A stretch of DNA of 64,000 nt. Source: Citrus sinensis. Its lineage: Eukaryota; Streptophyta; Magnoliopsida; Sapindales; Rutaceae. A model generated the notes under the pieces. The model did no database searches and had not been told where the DNA came from. It saw only the letters and a program-made list of their open reading frames with translations. The stretch covers positions 3,906,001 to 3,970,000 of the forward strand of contig NC_068564.1 of the NCBI RefSeq assembly GCF_022201045.2, in the 5' to 3' direction. Position numbers and translations under genes: made by a program. Positions 52,976 through 64,000 of this stretch are shown in pieces. Every line of letters starts with the position of its first letter. The stretch's first letter is position 1.

Positions 52976-54700
52976 TAGGCGACAAATTGAATTAAAATTT
53001 GGATTGTTGCTTCGAAAGTTGAAGGTGAAAAGATTGATGAATAAGCAATATGTGAATGACAACTTGTTGTATCATCTCATCGTCGGTTGCATTAAAAATC
53101 AATGAGGTAAAAATTAGTAAGGGGTTTTATGTCTGTTAATCATGTCTTGACTGATCGTATTTCTGTAAAGTTTTTCTTGGATATGATTGTTTACCCAAGC
53201 ATTCGGAAAAATCATAATTCTTTACCTTATTGTTTTATTTACATTCACATTATTGAAAAGATTCACTTCTTTTGACATTTAATTAAGCTTTATCTTGCTC
53301 TGTTTTTTAACAGGTTGAGGTGGAAAGAATTCATATTGGCTAGCTGGATAATTATGGTTTGCATAATTTGCTTCTATGGCTACGGAAATTTACCCTTTCA
53401 CATTATCTCTCTAGCATTATATTATTATCTGGTCTCATCTTGAGAGTTGAGATTTTCACTGGAGATCCTAGACTTTTCACTTATTTTATTTTCAAGCAAT
53501 ATTTTGGTGGAGGGAATCCCAAGCTTTTTGTGTTATTGTCATTTTTAATTTCATTATTTTTTCCAATTGCATGTTGGATTCACCTGGTAGAAGCACAAGC
53601 TAGCAAAGATGGAATGAACCAAGAGCCGGAAGTGAGTTTCTGTCGATTAATTTCTTTTTTTAGTGTAAATTGAGTTGGTGGTACTGGTAACGACATGTTT
53701 TTTCTTTATTATTTCTTTTAAATAAAAAACCAATGCTCCAACCATACAGAGGAAACGCCATTGCATTAGTCCAAGAACAAGGACTTTTTGTGAGATTTGG
53801 TGATTTCGGAAGTCTCTGGATTTCCTCTGATACTGTTGAATAATACTGAACTGAAAAAAATTTGTGCGCTGTCACTCAGAGAAGGCTTAGGATCTTATTA
53901 CAAGGCTGATGAAGTTTTCCAATGATTTCTAGTAGTGTTCTGGCAATAGAATCTAGGATTCCGCTTTGGACGTAAAGAGGAAGAAATTTGACTCAGGTAA
54001 CTGGAGAAATTAGAGTTCTGGAATTCAAAATAGCTCATTGTAGAAATAGTACTGGTAATTAATTAGCATTATCAACGCCACTACTAGTAAACATGGTTTA
54101 TCTTTTCCTCTTGTGAAATTGTGAGTGACTATCAGCATAGTAAATGAAACTGGATATGGATGCCAAAGGTTTTTCAGATTATAAGCATTGGATTCATCCT
54201 CCACTAATAAAGGTTTTAAACACATTTATTAGCTGAGCTAATTTTGATGAGCTTGTTATGGTGGGTTTGGTTAGTTGAACTAATTTTGATAACCTTGGGC
54301 TCTTGATCATTGTGCATATGGAGGGACTGAAGCTTAACACTACTTATATTAGTGTCACTAATATTAATTCGTTATTTGTATGCTTATCAGTTGGTGTGCA
54401 ACTGCAAGTGGCATTTGTGTGATGCAATGACATGCTACATTCTTATATGCATGCTGGTGTTGTACTTCATACATTCATACTTAAAAAGTAACGACGTGAT
54501 GGAAGTGATAATCATTTGTTTTATTTGTGTATAATTTACTAGCATCCTGCAACTAATTTCGTACTTCTATGTATTTTTGTTCCTCTTTGTAATAGGCAAT
54601 ACAAATATGGTTATGGCACCTGATGGTAACAAAGTTGATTTGTTGGATGCAAGGAAGGTCACGGCGGAAGTGTACGTGAGTTTCTGCTTTACAACTCTTC
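52976..54700 (+). other. Unidentified gene fragment with possible exons
   Basis: I do not recognise this sequence. Two stretches look exonic. The first, about 52976-53103, reads RQIELKFGLLLRKLKVKRLM and ends at a possible GAG|GTAAAA donor. The second starts after a TTTTTTAACAG acceptor near 53312 (VEVERIHIG), contains one stop, then reads LLLWLRKFTLSHYLSS and a strongly hydrophobic segment with two possible membrane helices (FVLLSFLISLFFPIACWIHL). A short piece near 54597-54675 (VMAPDGNKVDLLDARKVTAE) may be another exon. It begins abruptly at the kinase relic, so it may be a captured or translocated fragment. Confidence 0.4.
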
Positions 54701-55029
54701 TAATGAAGCTCTTTAATTGATCGGATTTATGTTGCTAGTGTTGTTATGCGGTGGCAATTATCGTGGTGGTGTGATTTGAGATTTTGAGTCATGTACTTAA
54801 CAGAATAGTGTTCATTTTAGCTTGATACTTTGAAATAATGTACTAGTCTCCTATGTATTTTAGAGATGATGCTTTGACATCACACAATGCTTTGAAAAAA
54901 TGCACTAGTCTTGGCGAGGCCACTTATTGCAGCCATCAGTATTCAGCCACAAATGAAAAAAATTTAGCCGTAAAATGGTATTTGTAGCCGAAATTGTTTT
55001 ATTTGCAGGGATTTTTGTTTCAGCCTCAA
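54701..55029. other. Spacer with nothing recognised
   Basis: AT-rich DNA with two CTTGATACTTTGAAATAATG / AATGCTTTGAAAAAATG-like partial repeats and no open frame of note. Confidence 0.4.
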
Positions 55030-55980
55030 AAAGCCTTGCTTCTTATAGCTTTCTCAGCTTCCTTAAAAACTTGAGCATCTAGGACTTCAAATCAACTAGA
55101 GATGGCAAAACCCCGGGCCGGGTCCGGGTATTGCCATGACCGGACCCTGCCCGGATGCAACCGGTCCGGGTCCGGGTCCGGGCCGGGTTTTAATCCGGGT
55201 ACCCGGATTTTATATTTTTTAATATTTTATGTGTATATATTTTTTATTTTTTGGTAATTTTATAAGTTTTAAATTTATTTCAATAAAATTTGACATGAAA
55301 ATATAAACTTTAAGTGTTTAAAACTTTATATATGTATAATAAATAAGTCAAATAAATATAAAATATTTAAAATAATATATATTTTATAATTTTTTTAAAT
55401 AAAATCCGGGTTCCGGGTTTATCAAGTGATGCCCAAGACCGACCCGGCTTCATACCCGGGCCGGGTATTACCCGACCCGCAACACCCGGGTACGGTCCGG
55501 ATCCGGACCGGGCGGGTATTTTTGCCACCTCTAAAATCAACGGTTCTCCTTCATTGCTTGGAGAAAATATCCCACTAAACTTCTATCTTTATTAGTGTTG
55601 ATTGCACAAAAATGTTTTTGTCTAGTTAATCTCAATAAGAACTACTCCAAAACTATTTACATCATTTTTTTTAGTAAATTGACTTGACTGAAAATACTCT
55701 TAGATCTACATATTCAAAAGTTCTTTTTACTTTTGTGGTAAAATGAGTTTGATCAACCATAACAGATCTTGAAGTTCTAAAATCTGAAATTTTGGCTTGA
55801 TATTTATTGTCCAAAAGTATGTTCGTAGACTTTATGTCTCGATGATAGATAGAGATGGAAGCAGCTGAATGCCAATAGAATAGAGCACCTGGAAATTCTA
55901 TAATAATGCATAAAAGCAATTCCCATGCAATTAAGAACTCCTTAATTTGGTTATATGTGTATTGATAGAGAGTTTGTTTT
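55030..55980 (-). pseudogene. WAKL kinase relic E, with a hAT MITE insertion
   Basis: On the minus strand the central kinase can be followed: PGALFYWHSAASISIYHRDI, NILLDNKYQAKISDF, then RTSRS where DFG has become DFR, and a degraded activation loop and subdomain IX with stops. The MITE at 55097-55533 cuts it at the [12 protein letters not shown] segment, which resumes at 55030-55096. Neither the ATP-binding loop nor the C-terminal tail is present. It most resembles the gene A kinase (MVDQTHxTTKV). Confidence 0.88.
55097..55533. mobile_element. hAT MITE, CCGGGT-rich family, copy 2 (437 bp)
   Basis: Ends are TAGAGATGGCAAAA and its imperfect inverse, TTTTTGCCACCTCTA. The 8-bp target duplication AAATCAAC is exact at 55089-55096 and 55534-55541. 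The arms are dense in CCGGGT hexamers around an AT-rich core, as in the element at 32298. Confidence 0.9.
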
Positions 55981-56827
55981 GCAAATTTTAATGTACTTGC
56001 AAGCTCACGAGTCTATTGAAGTACAAGCTAGGAATAATAAGGTCAAATCCAAAGGAACTGTCAATTTTTAGGAGAGCTAAATCTAATCTAAATTAATTAA
56101 AACTCCACCCTAGTTAGAAAAGATTTAAACTAAAAATGCAATTAAAATTAAAGCTAGTAAATTAACACAGAATTCAAGAGATTGAAGTTATCAAGTTTTC
56201 AAGATTCATGTTCAACTTAACAATTATTTAATTACCAATCAATTCCTGATTTTTTATTACTAAGCTTCTGTGAACTGGCAATGAATTCCTCGTAGAAATT
56301 CATATAAAAAGTTTAATAATAAATTTTTTCTACTTTCAAACAGTCTTAGAACATTCTTAACAATCTTTCTTTTTTAATCCTAATTTAAATTTAATAAACA
56401 AAAACATCGAATAATAAAAATCTCAGAATTCTCAGATTCTGGGATGTAAAACTCTGCCTGCTTCTAATTACTAATGCAGGGTCCTCTGTTTCTTTATTTT
56501 CGCCTCCTCAACCTCATGCGCAGCTGCACAGGATCCTTGGTGCGATTACATACAAGATTGCCTCAGAGATCTTTGAATCATTCAATTTCTGGAGACTTGT
56601 TAAATGTGTTTGCTACCTGATGCATGCTTTGTTGGAATATATGTACCTTAATTTTATTTCTCCATTTACTACTTACAAAATGAACACCAAAATCTATATG
56701 CTTTGTTTTGAAGTGAAAAAATTTAACGGCACAGAAAGCATATTGCAAAAGTCCACAATTTCTTTATTTATTTATGAAAGAAAATACTACATAATACATA
56801 GATATAGAAGAAAACTCTACTCTTTTA
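55981..56827. other. Degenerate repeat and 3' flank of WAKL gene B
   Basis: At 55981-56260 an AT-rich, non-coding sequence (AATGTACTTGCAAGCTCACG, AAGGTCAAATCCAAAGG) replaces the kinase relic; it looks like an old repeat I cannot classify. From about 56270 the DNA matches the WAKL 3' flank at 1360-1690, 3590-3840 and 62270-62600 (GCAGCTGCACAGGATCCTTGG). Confidence 0.55.
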
Positions 56828-59800
56828 TCATGACTGGTTTGAAATTAAAGGATCTACATCTACAGAAAAAGCAACACTATTTGAAATTGACCAAGTCGGA
56901 GATGAACTAGTTTCAGAATGTCTAGTATCGTTACCACCCACAAAATCAATCTCTTCACGGCTATTCTGCAAAACGGAAGCTCCGGTTGATGCTCTAATCC
57001 CCCCTAATTCCAATGCTACTTCTTTCATTGTAGGTCTCTTCTTCCCATTCAAGTTCAAGCATTTTTTAGCAAGCACAGCAACAGTAACAATTTCTTCTTC
57101 CTTAGCTTCCTTAAGAAATCGCGCATCAAATACTTCAAACAAACGGTTCTCTTTCATTGCTTGGAGAAAATATCCTGCTAAACTTTTATCTTCTTCACCG
57201 TCAGTAGAACGAATAGGCTTCTGTCCAGTTAAAAGCTCAACAAGAACTACTCCAAAACTGTAAACGTCACTTTTCTCTGTAAATTGACTTGACCGAAAAT
57301 ACTCTGGATCTAGATATCCAAAAGTTCCTTGTACTTGAGTGGTCAAGTGAGTTTGATCAACCGTAATAGATCTAGAAGCTCCAAAATCTGAAACTTTGGC
57401 TCGAAATTTATCATCCAAAAGAATGTTTGCAGACTTAATGTCTCGATGATAAATTGGGATAGAAGCAGCCGAATGCAAATAGGATAGAGCACCCGAAACT
57501 TCAACAGCAATGCGTAAACGCATTTCCCATGTGAGTGGGAACTCCTCTATTGGATCATGTAAGTACTGATAGAGAGTTCCATTCGGAATAAATTCATAGA
57601 CTAAAAGAGGAACTTCTGTTTCTAAGCAACATCCCAATAACTTAACAACATTTCTATGGTTAAGTTGAGATAAAATTACCACCTCATTTATAAATTGCTC
57701 AACATTACTTTCATCCACTAATTTGGATTTTTTAACAGCCACGATTCTACCATTTGTCAACATTCCTTTGTACACAGTGCCTTGGCCTCCTTGGCCAAGG
57801 ATTCGATTGGTATTATAGTTATCAGTGGCCTTTTCCAAATCATTTGAAGTAAACAGTTTTGTTTTCTCAATATTTCCTTCACTTACGGACAACTCTTGTT
57901 GCAAAATTAAACCACCATTTCTTTTAAAGAATTTTTGCTTGAGCTTGATTTGCCTCTTCCTTTTTACAAACTTGTACAGCCACCATATTCCAATGAGTAG
58001 GAACAATAGTACAAGCCCACCACTGCAACCTGCAGCACTTGGGGACAAGGATTACTACCATATCCTTGAGATTATTTAATTATCATATCGAACTACTATG
58101 AATATAGCCTAAAATTAATGTGTACAATTGTAAAATAGTAAGATTATAAATTCTAGTTAGAGTCTATAAATTTTAAAATTAATGTGTACATTTTTAAAAT
58201 TTTGAACAAGTAAGATTATAAATTCTGGTTAGAGTATATGTAAATGTACACATATCCATTAATTTTAAAATAGACACACAAACTCCTTTTTATATTATAC
58301 AGACCCTTTGAAGATAATTATGTCCTTTGACTATGGTGGTCCCAAACATATTCCATTTGTTCATAATTGTCCATAAAGGGATACGTCGTTTATGTGACCA
58401 TATTTTAAATCATTGGGGTCTATCTGTACATTAAGAAAACCTTAGGGTCCTGGAGGCTTTTCCGAATTACAAAAAAAAAAACACACAATTTTTTTTCTTT
58501 TTGGGTGGGGATATTTCCACCCCATTATTTGTGTAAATTCACCCCATTTTTAAAAAATATTTACAAGAAGTTTACATTATTTTTGATAAATAAAAATCAA
58601 CAAAAATATTTGTATAATTAATCTTTTTTTATATTTTTTCTTACTTAGGTTTTTTTACTATTAAGGTTGCTTCAATATTTCTTTATGACATAAAATGACC
58701 AATTGCTTAAAGAAATATGTGTTTTTGTATCTAATACTACATGTATTTAATTTTATGACTTATAATCTAACTTTTTAATTAAGTCTAATAATTTTCAATA
58801 TTTTACATCTGAATGACATAAATTGACAATCTATTAATTTATATGAGTATTGTCCTATAAAGATATTATGTTAGTTCAATTAAAGGTTAATAATCATACT
58901 AATAAAGTAGAATTGACCATTTAGAAACAATAAATTTTGTATAAAATAAAAATATATATGTTGAAGTTAAAGTAAATTTTGGTATTTTTTTAATCTTTTA
59001 AGGGTAAAATAGTCAATTTAAATTTAGGCTAAAGCGATTTTAGTAGTCAAATATAATTAAAAAATTTAAGTTACAAAAAAATAAATTAAGATAGATTTAA
59101 TTAACTAGTTCTTAAAAAAATTTCTTTATTTGAAATTTTTTGAAATAATGTTATAATTATTTTCTAGAAGTGAAGTGGATTTACAGAATTTGTGGGGTGG
59201 TTGAGAAAATCTTAGGTATCCTGACGGCCTGATGACTTTTCTGAATTAAAAAAAAAAAAAAAAGCATATATATTGGGTTAATCTTTTTGTTGGTCCGTGT
59301 TAAACAAAATGTGTAGAAAAGGGCTCCGCATAAAATTTTAATATTTTTATCCGAAATATATGGTAAAAATAGAAGCAATTTGCATACCTATAACAATAAA
59401 TTTGACCCGAGATTTGTGGAAGAAAATCTCCAAAATTGGCTGGCAACTACCATAACGATTTGAGGAATAACCATGGGGACATCCAGAGCAATTGTGGCCG
59501 TTTGAGGTATTACAAATCAAGCGACCTGTAAAGCCAGAATATATAGCAAAAGGAAAATCACATGTTTGGGATTGCAGTAGATTGTTAAATAATAGTCGAA
59601 TCAGTACCTGGGCAATATCGTCCGTCTACTAATGAATCACAAAGACATACGTAGCCTGAACTTAGTTGCATTAAACATTCTTGATTCAAATTACAAGAAG
59701 TCGGATTTGAGCTGTATTCTTCAATACAAGTGCCTATTTTTTCTCCCCACTCCAACATCGCAGGAACTTGATCTCTTTCTTTCAAAACTTGAGGATTTGA

Positions 59801-60418
59801 CAGGTAACTTGAGTCGAGCCAATCCCCTTGAACCAAAGAAACAGACCGGCAGTTCTGGAGGATACTTTGAGAATAAAAGTAAGATAAATTTGCATTCAAA
59901 ACCTTACTAATTGGAGGAATGGAGCATAAGAAATCGTAGCAACCGGATTTCTGAGTAGGATCACAAGTGCAAACAGACAAGCACCCACCAGAAACAGTTG
60001 AATCATTCCCCAGGTCAATTGCATAATTGTCACAACCTATGGCTGTAAATTTATTGAGCCTCCAGGGAAAGGTAAAAGCGCTACCTGATAGATTGACTTC
60101 TCTAGCCATGTGATTCCTCGTCGCAATTCTATTGTGTAAAAATATTACAGGAATGTTGACTCTAATAGTAGTATCGGAGTAAGAGTCCAATAGTTCCGTC
60201 TTGATACTAGGAAGAAAAGCTTTGGGAGAGCCAGAAGAGTTATCACAGATTACTTCATAACCCTTGTCAAAGTAGCACCCTTTTCCGATTCCGAAGGGGT
60301 AGATGATGCTGACATTTCCACATTCAGTTGGACAGAGAAATTTTTCTGATGCTTTGATCGGTCCGAGAAGCAAAATAATAATCTGCAACAACACCAGATA
60401 ATATTGATGAACAGCCAT
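56828..60418 (-). CDS. WAKL receptor kinase gene B, intact, 716 aa
   Basis: This is a predicted plasma-membrane receptor kinase with three exons: 60418-59608, 59525-59388 and 58029-56828, all with GT-AG borders and phase-1 introns. A signal peptide (residues 1-23, [15 protein letters not shown]) is followed by a galacturonan-binding-type region with [20 protein letters not shown], a WAK-associated region ([20 protein letters not shown]) and an EGF-like end ([19 protein letters not shown]). A transmembrane helix lies at about 311-338. The Ser/Thr kinase has GQGGQG (395-400), Lys416, HRD (511-513) and DFG (531-533), and so is an RD kinase. Members of the family bind pectin or sense wall damage and pathogens; the ligand here is unknown. 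Intron 2 is 1.36 kb and AT-rich. Confidence 0.92.
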
Positions 60419-62777
60419 TCGCTCGTATTCACCACCTTTACTCGTTCTTTCTTCAGAGTTTCAAAATGGAGATTTAATTTAAACAAATCGTTCATTTCTA
60501 TTAGTTATTTCTTTCCATCTTCCTGTTAACTTCATTTTTTATTGTTTCATTCTATTTCCCCCCCTTCACTATCAAGAAAGTCTTGCAATTGCTAATAATT
60601 AAGCCAGAGATTCCAGCATACCAAGCTTGACTACTAAATTAACCCTGGCCGTCTCTCGCAAGTCTATAATAATAATATATCTTATTTTTTGCTAGTGTTT
60701 GTAAGGAATATTGGTTGACTCACTGTTGACTTACTGATGACGTAGCCGCCAACATGGCACTGGCAGCAACAAACTCGCAGCTGTCAAAGCAGAATTTGTT
60801 AAGCATTCTATAGTTAACAAATCCATTATTAAGTTAATTAATTTATATATAGGTAGCGTCATGATACTCTTAACCCATTTGATTTCCAGTAACACCTACA
60901 CAATACTGAAAATAAATTGGGTCATTGGGTGACAAATAAAAAATAAAAAAAAAATTATGAAAGAGTTTGAATTATTGGCACCCCTTCATTAATCTCATAA
61001 AATCCCTCTTCTATACAGTCACATTTAAGGACGTACAAATATAATTAACCACGTTTATATTTTCTCTTTCTCACAGGTATGATTTTTCTTTTTTTCCTTT
61101 TTTTTTAATTTCAAATCTGATTTTTTTCTTTCCCAACCATCTCAAAGTCTTTATTTTTTCTTTTGGAACTGAAGAATAAATGGGAAAAGAACATGAAGCT
61201 TTTGGTAAGAGAAGGAATAAGATGCACACACTATGCGCGAGATGCAGTCATATGAGCTGCAAGGAGGAAGAATTTGGTTGCAACCTATTGAGTGTTACTT
61301 ACCATCATTCACAAGTTTTAAATATTGGAGAGTTATTATGTTAACTGAATTCATTTTGATTTGGTAGTTTATTGTTAAAAAAATCCATTCTTTTTTATTT
61401 CTTTATTCATATTGATTATTTATATTTTGAGAAACTAGTGTGTTTGAGCTTTTTATAAAGAGAAAGTTTGAAAGATACAAATGATAAGAGTGATTATTTA
61501 GAAAAAAAAAATGGTATTTTTAACATTAAATGAAATATAATTAAAAAAAAGGAGTTTGAAGACGATTTTGAAGGGTGCCAATAGTCCTACTTTTAATAAA
61601 AATAATTAAAAAAACTTTTCACGAAAATAATTAAAGTTTTAAAAACCTTTTACCCATCATCTTTCAACCAGACAAGTATTCAGTGTCGAGCAGATTAATG
61701 ATTAAATAAAAAAAGTAAAATACAAAATAAATCATGACCATTAATTCAGTGCACAATAAAAATTAAGCTCAATTGAATCCTAACCCCTTTCAACCTTTTT
61801 TTCTTGTAACTCATATCAAGACTCCTGCAAGCTAATAAGCCAATCTTGACTTTGAAATAACGCTGCCCCTCCTCAGTCTTCAAGTTAATGGACATTAATT
61901 GGATAAACAAAAGTCTTAATTGGACATCAATTGGAAGAAAGATAGAGGAGGTTTCCTTGCAAAATACGTACAATAATGTTGAAAGGGAAAGAACCAATAG
62001 ATTGGAAAATACGTGCGGTAATCAACGACTCCATAAATTCATTCCATCTCACCTTTAATCTGATTGGCCTAATTTCAAAACTTTAATAGTATGGTGAGGA
62101 GGCAAGGGAGAGGACGTCAAGTCTTGCTCGAAAGTTACAGAGACATTTCCTTTACTTGATTAGCTTGTTGAAATATCTTTGATAGTTGTTTTGAGGATGT
62201 ATAGTATTGTAGAGCTTCTGTCAATTGCCCTGGTTTTTACATTTTAACCGCATATCCTCCTGTTACCGGTGGATTCTTCATAGAAATTCACACAAAAAAT
62301 TTAATAATAAAATTTTCTATTTTCAACCATTCTTTACAATCTTTCTATTTTTAATTAAATTTGATAAACATCGAATAATTAAAAGTCTCAAAACTCTCGG
62401 ATTCTGAGTTGTAAAACTCAGTCTGCTTCTAAGTACTTATGCAGGGTCCTCTGCTTCTTCATTTTCATCCCCTCAACTTCAAGCACAGCTGCACGGGATC
62501 CTTGGTACAATTACAAGATTACTTAAGAGATCTTTGTATCTTTCAATTGCTAGGGACTTTAGTAAAAATGTTTGCTACCTGAAGCTTTGTTGGAATATAC
62601 AAAATGAGCATCAAACTCCGTATGTTTTGCTCCAGAGTAAAAATTGTAGCGAATGTATGATGCATATTCATATATGAAATGAAATGCATAAATTAAGAAG
62701 AAAATGCTTTCTTCTCATCACTGCTTATTTGAAATTAAAGGATCAGCATCTACAGAATAGGCAATACTGTTTAGAGT
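60419..62777. repeat. Spacer between WAKL B and C, with the duplicated 3' flank
   Basis: 60419-60912 is the upstream region of gene B and holds no other gene. From 60913 to about 62585 it matches 1-1690, and 61640-62777 matches 2430-4011. No hAT element is present in this copy, so it shows the empty-site arrangement for the insertion at 2643-3231: GCAAAATACGTACAATAATG near 61960 carries ATACGTAC once. Confidence 0.8.
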
Positions 62778-63919
62778 TCACCCAGTAGAAGAAGAACCAA
62801 TTTCGGAATGTCCAGTATTGTGACCAGCCACAAAATCAATGTCGTCACAGTTATGCTGCATAATGGAATCTCCAATTGATGCTCTAATTCCCCCTAATTC
62901 AAATGCTGCTTCTTTCATTGTAGGTCTTTTTTTCCCAATCATGTTTAAGCATCTTTTTGCAAGCATAGCAACAGTAATGATCTCTTCTTCCTTAGCTTCC
63001 TTAAGAACTCGAGCATCAAGGACTTCAAACAAACGGTTCTCTTTCATCGCTTCAAGAAAATATCCCACTAAACTTTTATCTTCTTCACTGTCAGTTGAAC
63101 GAATAGGTTTTTGTCCAGTTAAAAGCTCAACAAGAACTACTCCAAAACTATAAACGTCACTTTTCTCAGTAAATTGACTTGATCGAAAATATTCTGGATC
63201 TAGATAACCAAAAGTTCCTTGCACTCGAGTGGTCAGGTGTGTTTGATCAATCATAACTGATCTAGAAGCCCCAAAATCTGAAACTTTGGCTCGATATTTA
63301 TCATCTAAAAGTATATTTGCAGACTTGATGTCTCGATGATAAATAGGAATAGAAGCAGCTGAATGCAAATAGCATAAAGCATCTGAAACTTCAATAGCAA
63401 TGCGTAAACGTATTTCCCATGTGATTGGAAACTCTTCAGTTTGGTCATGAATGTATTGATAGAGAGTTCCATTCGGAATAAATTCATAGACCAAAAGAGG
63501 AACCTCTGTCTCCAAGCAACATCCCAACAACTTAACAACATTTCTGTGGTTAATTTGAGATAAAATTGCCACCTCATTTATGAATTGTTCAATATTACTC
63601 TCATCCACTAATTTGGATTTTTTAATAGCCACAATTCTTCCATTTGTTAACATGCCTTTGTACACTGTGCCCTGGCCTCCTTGACCAAGAATTCGATTGG
63701 TATTGAAGTTGTCAGTGGCCATTTCCAATTCCATTGATGTAAACAATTTTGTCTTCTCAGAATTACCTTCATTTGATGACGACTCTTGTTGTAATAATAA
63801 ACCCCCATTTCTTTTAAAGAAATTCTGCTTCAGCTTGATTACCCTTCTTCTTTCAACGATCTCATGCAACCTCCCTATCATGAATAGAAAAAACGGCAGT
63901 CCAGCCCCAACACTGCAAC
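62778..63919 (-). CDS. WAKL receptor kinase gene C, kinase exon only (5' exons beyond the window)
   Basis: The exon opens after a GGTGCAG acceptor at 63920-63921 with [15 protein letters not shown], part of a transmembrane helix. The kinase is complete: [55 protein letters not shown] and [20 protein letters not shown]. The frame ends at TGA (62778-62780) after GSSSTG, where the relic at 4012 has TCA and continues SILNSVAF for a further 18 or so residues. The loss affects only the tail after the kinase domain. It is probably functional if exons 1 and 2 are intact. Confidence 0.88.
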
Positions 63920-64000
63920 CTGCACCGGTCCAAGACAATAATTAATACACGTTGATGATTTCTGGCATGGAACTATTGCGAAGGAGATCACAAAATGTTT

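Overview
This is plant nuclear DNA from a eudicot. It holds a tandem cluster of wall-associated-kinase-like (WAKL) receptor kinase genes, all on the minus strand. An inverted pair of salicylate 3-hydroxylase-like (S3H/DLO1-type) genes lies beside it, and the region is heavily invaded by transposable elements. The host genes have introns and there is no operon-like organisation. The general look suggests a woody eudicot such as Citrus, but that is an impression from protein similarity and was not tested.

Layout from left to right. 1-4459: duplicated 3' flanking DNA of WAKL genes, one non-autonomous hAT element (2643-3231) and a truncated kinase C-terminus (4012-4459). 4860-18212: a decayed plus-strand L1-type LINE whose ORF1 is split by an 8.86-kb Ty3/gypsy Tat-lineage element on the minus strand (Tat1, 5224-14083, LTRs of 893 bp each). 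18213-19556: an S3H-like pseudogene. 19557-21163: a copia 3' end and a SIRE-like LTR remnant. 21164-30380: a second, older, 5'-truncated Tat element on the plus strand (Tat2), which keeps a 122-bp tandem repeat array and an antisense ORF that Tat1 lacks. 30600-31730: an S3H-like gene on the minus strand with intact catalytic residues but a stop codon 22 residues before the ancestral end. Its upstream region has five ACGTCA motifs, a hAT MITE and a long-TIR Mutator-like element with a Harbinger-type MITE inside.

35544-43530: WAKL gene A, broken by a young copia element (copia2) in exon 1. 43747-47284: a second copy of the hAT element and a tandemly duplicated spacer with WAKL exon-1 relics. 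47285-52975: a kinase C-terminal relic interrupted by another young copia element (copia3, Tork-like). 52976-54700: an unidentified gene fragment on the plus strand. 55030-55980: a kinase relic with a hAT MITE. 56828-60418: WAKL gene B, the only complete and apparently intact gene in the window (three exons, 716 aa). 62778-63919: the kinase exon of WAKL gene C, whose first exons lie beyond the window.

The WAKL proteins are predicted cell-surface receptors that join an extracellular cysteine-rich, pectin-binding-type region to a cytosolic Ser/Thr kinase. The S3H-like enzyme would inactivate salicylic acid. Both families belong to wall-sensing and defence pathways, and their clustering with recent duplication, decay and TE insertion fits a fast-evolving defence locus. 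I found no clearly new biological system. The most unusual signals are a primer-binding-site footprint outside the Tat1 3' LTR, an antisense ORF module present in one Tat element and absent in the other, and a hAT MITE insertion that duplicated part of a TGACGTCA motif upstream of the S3H-like gene.
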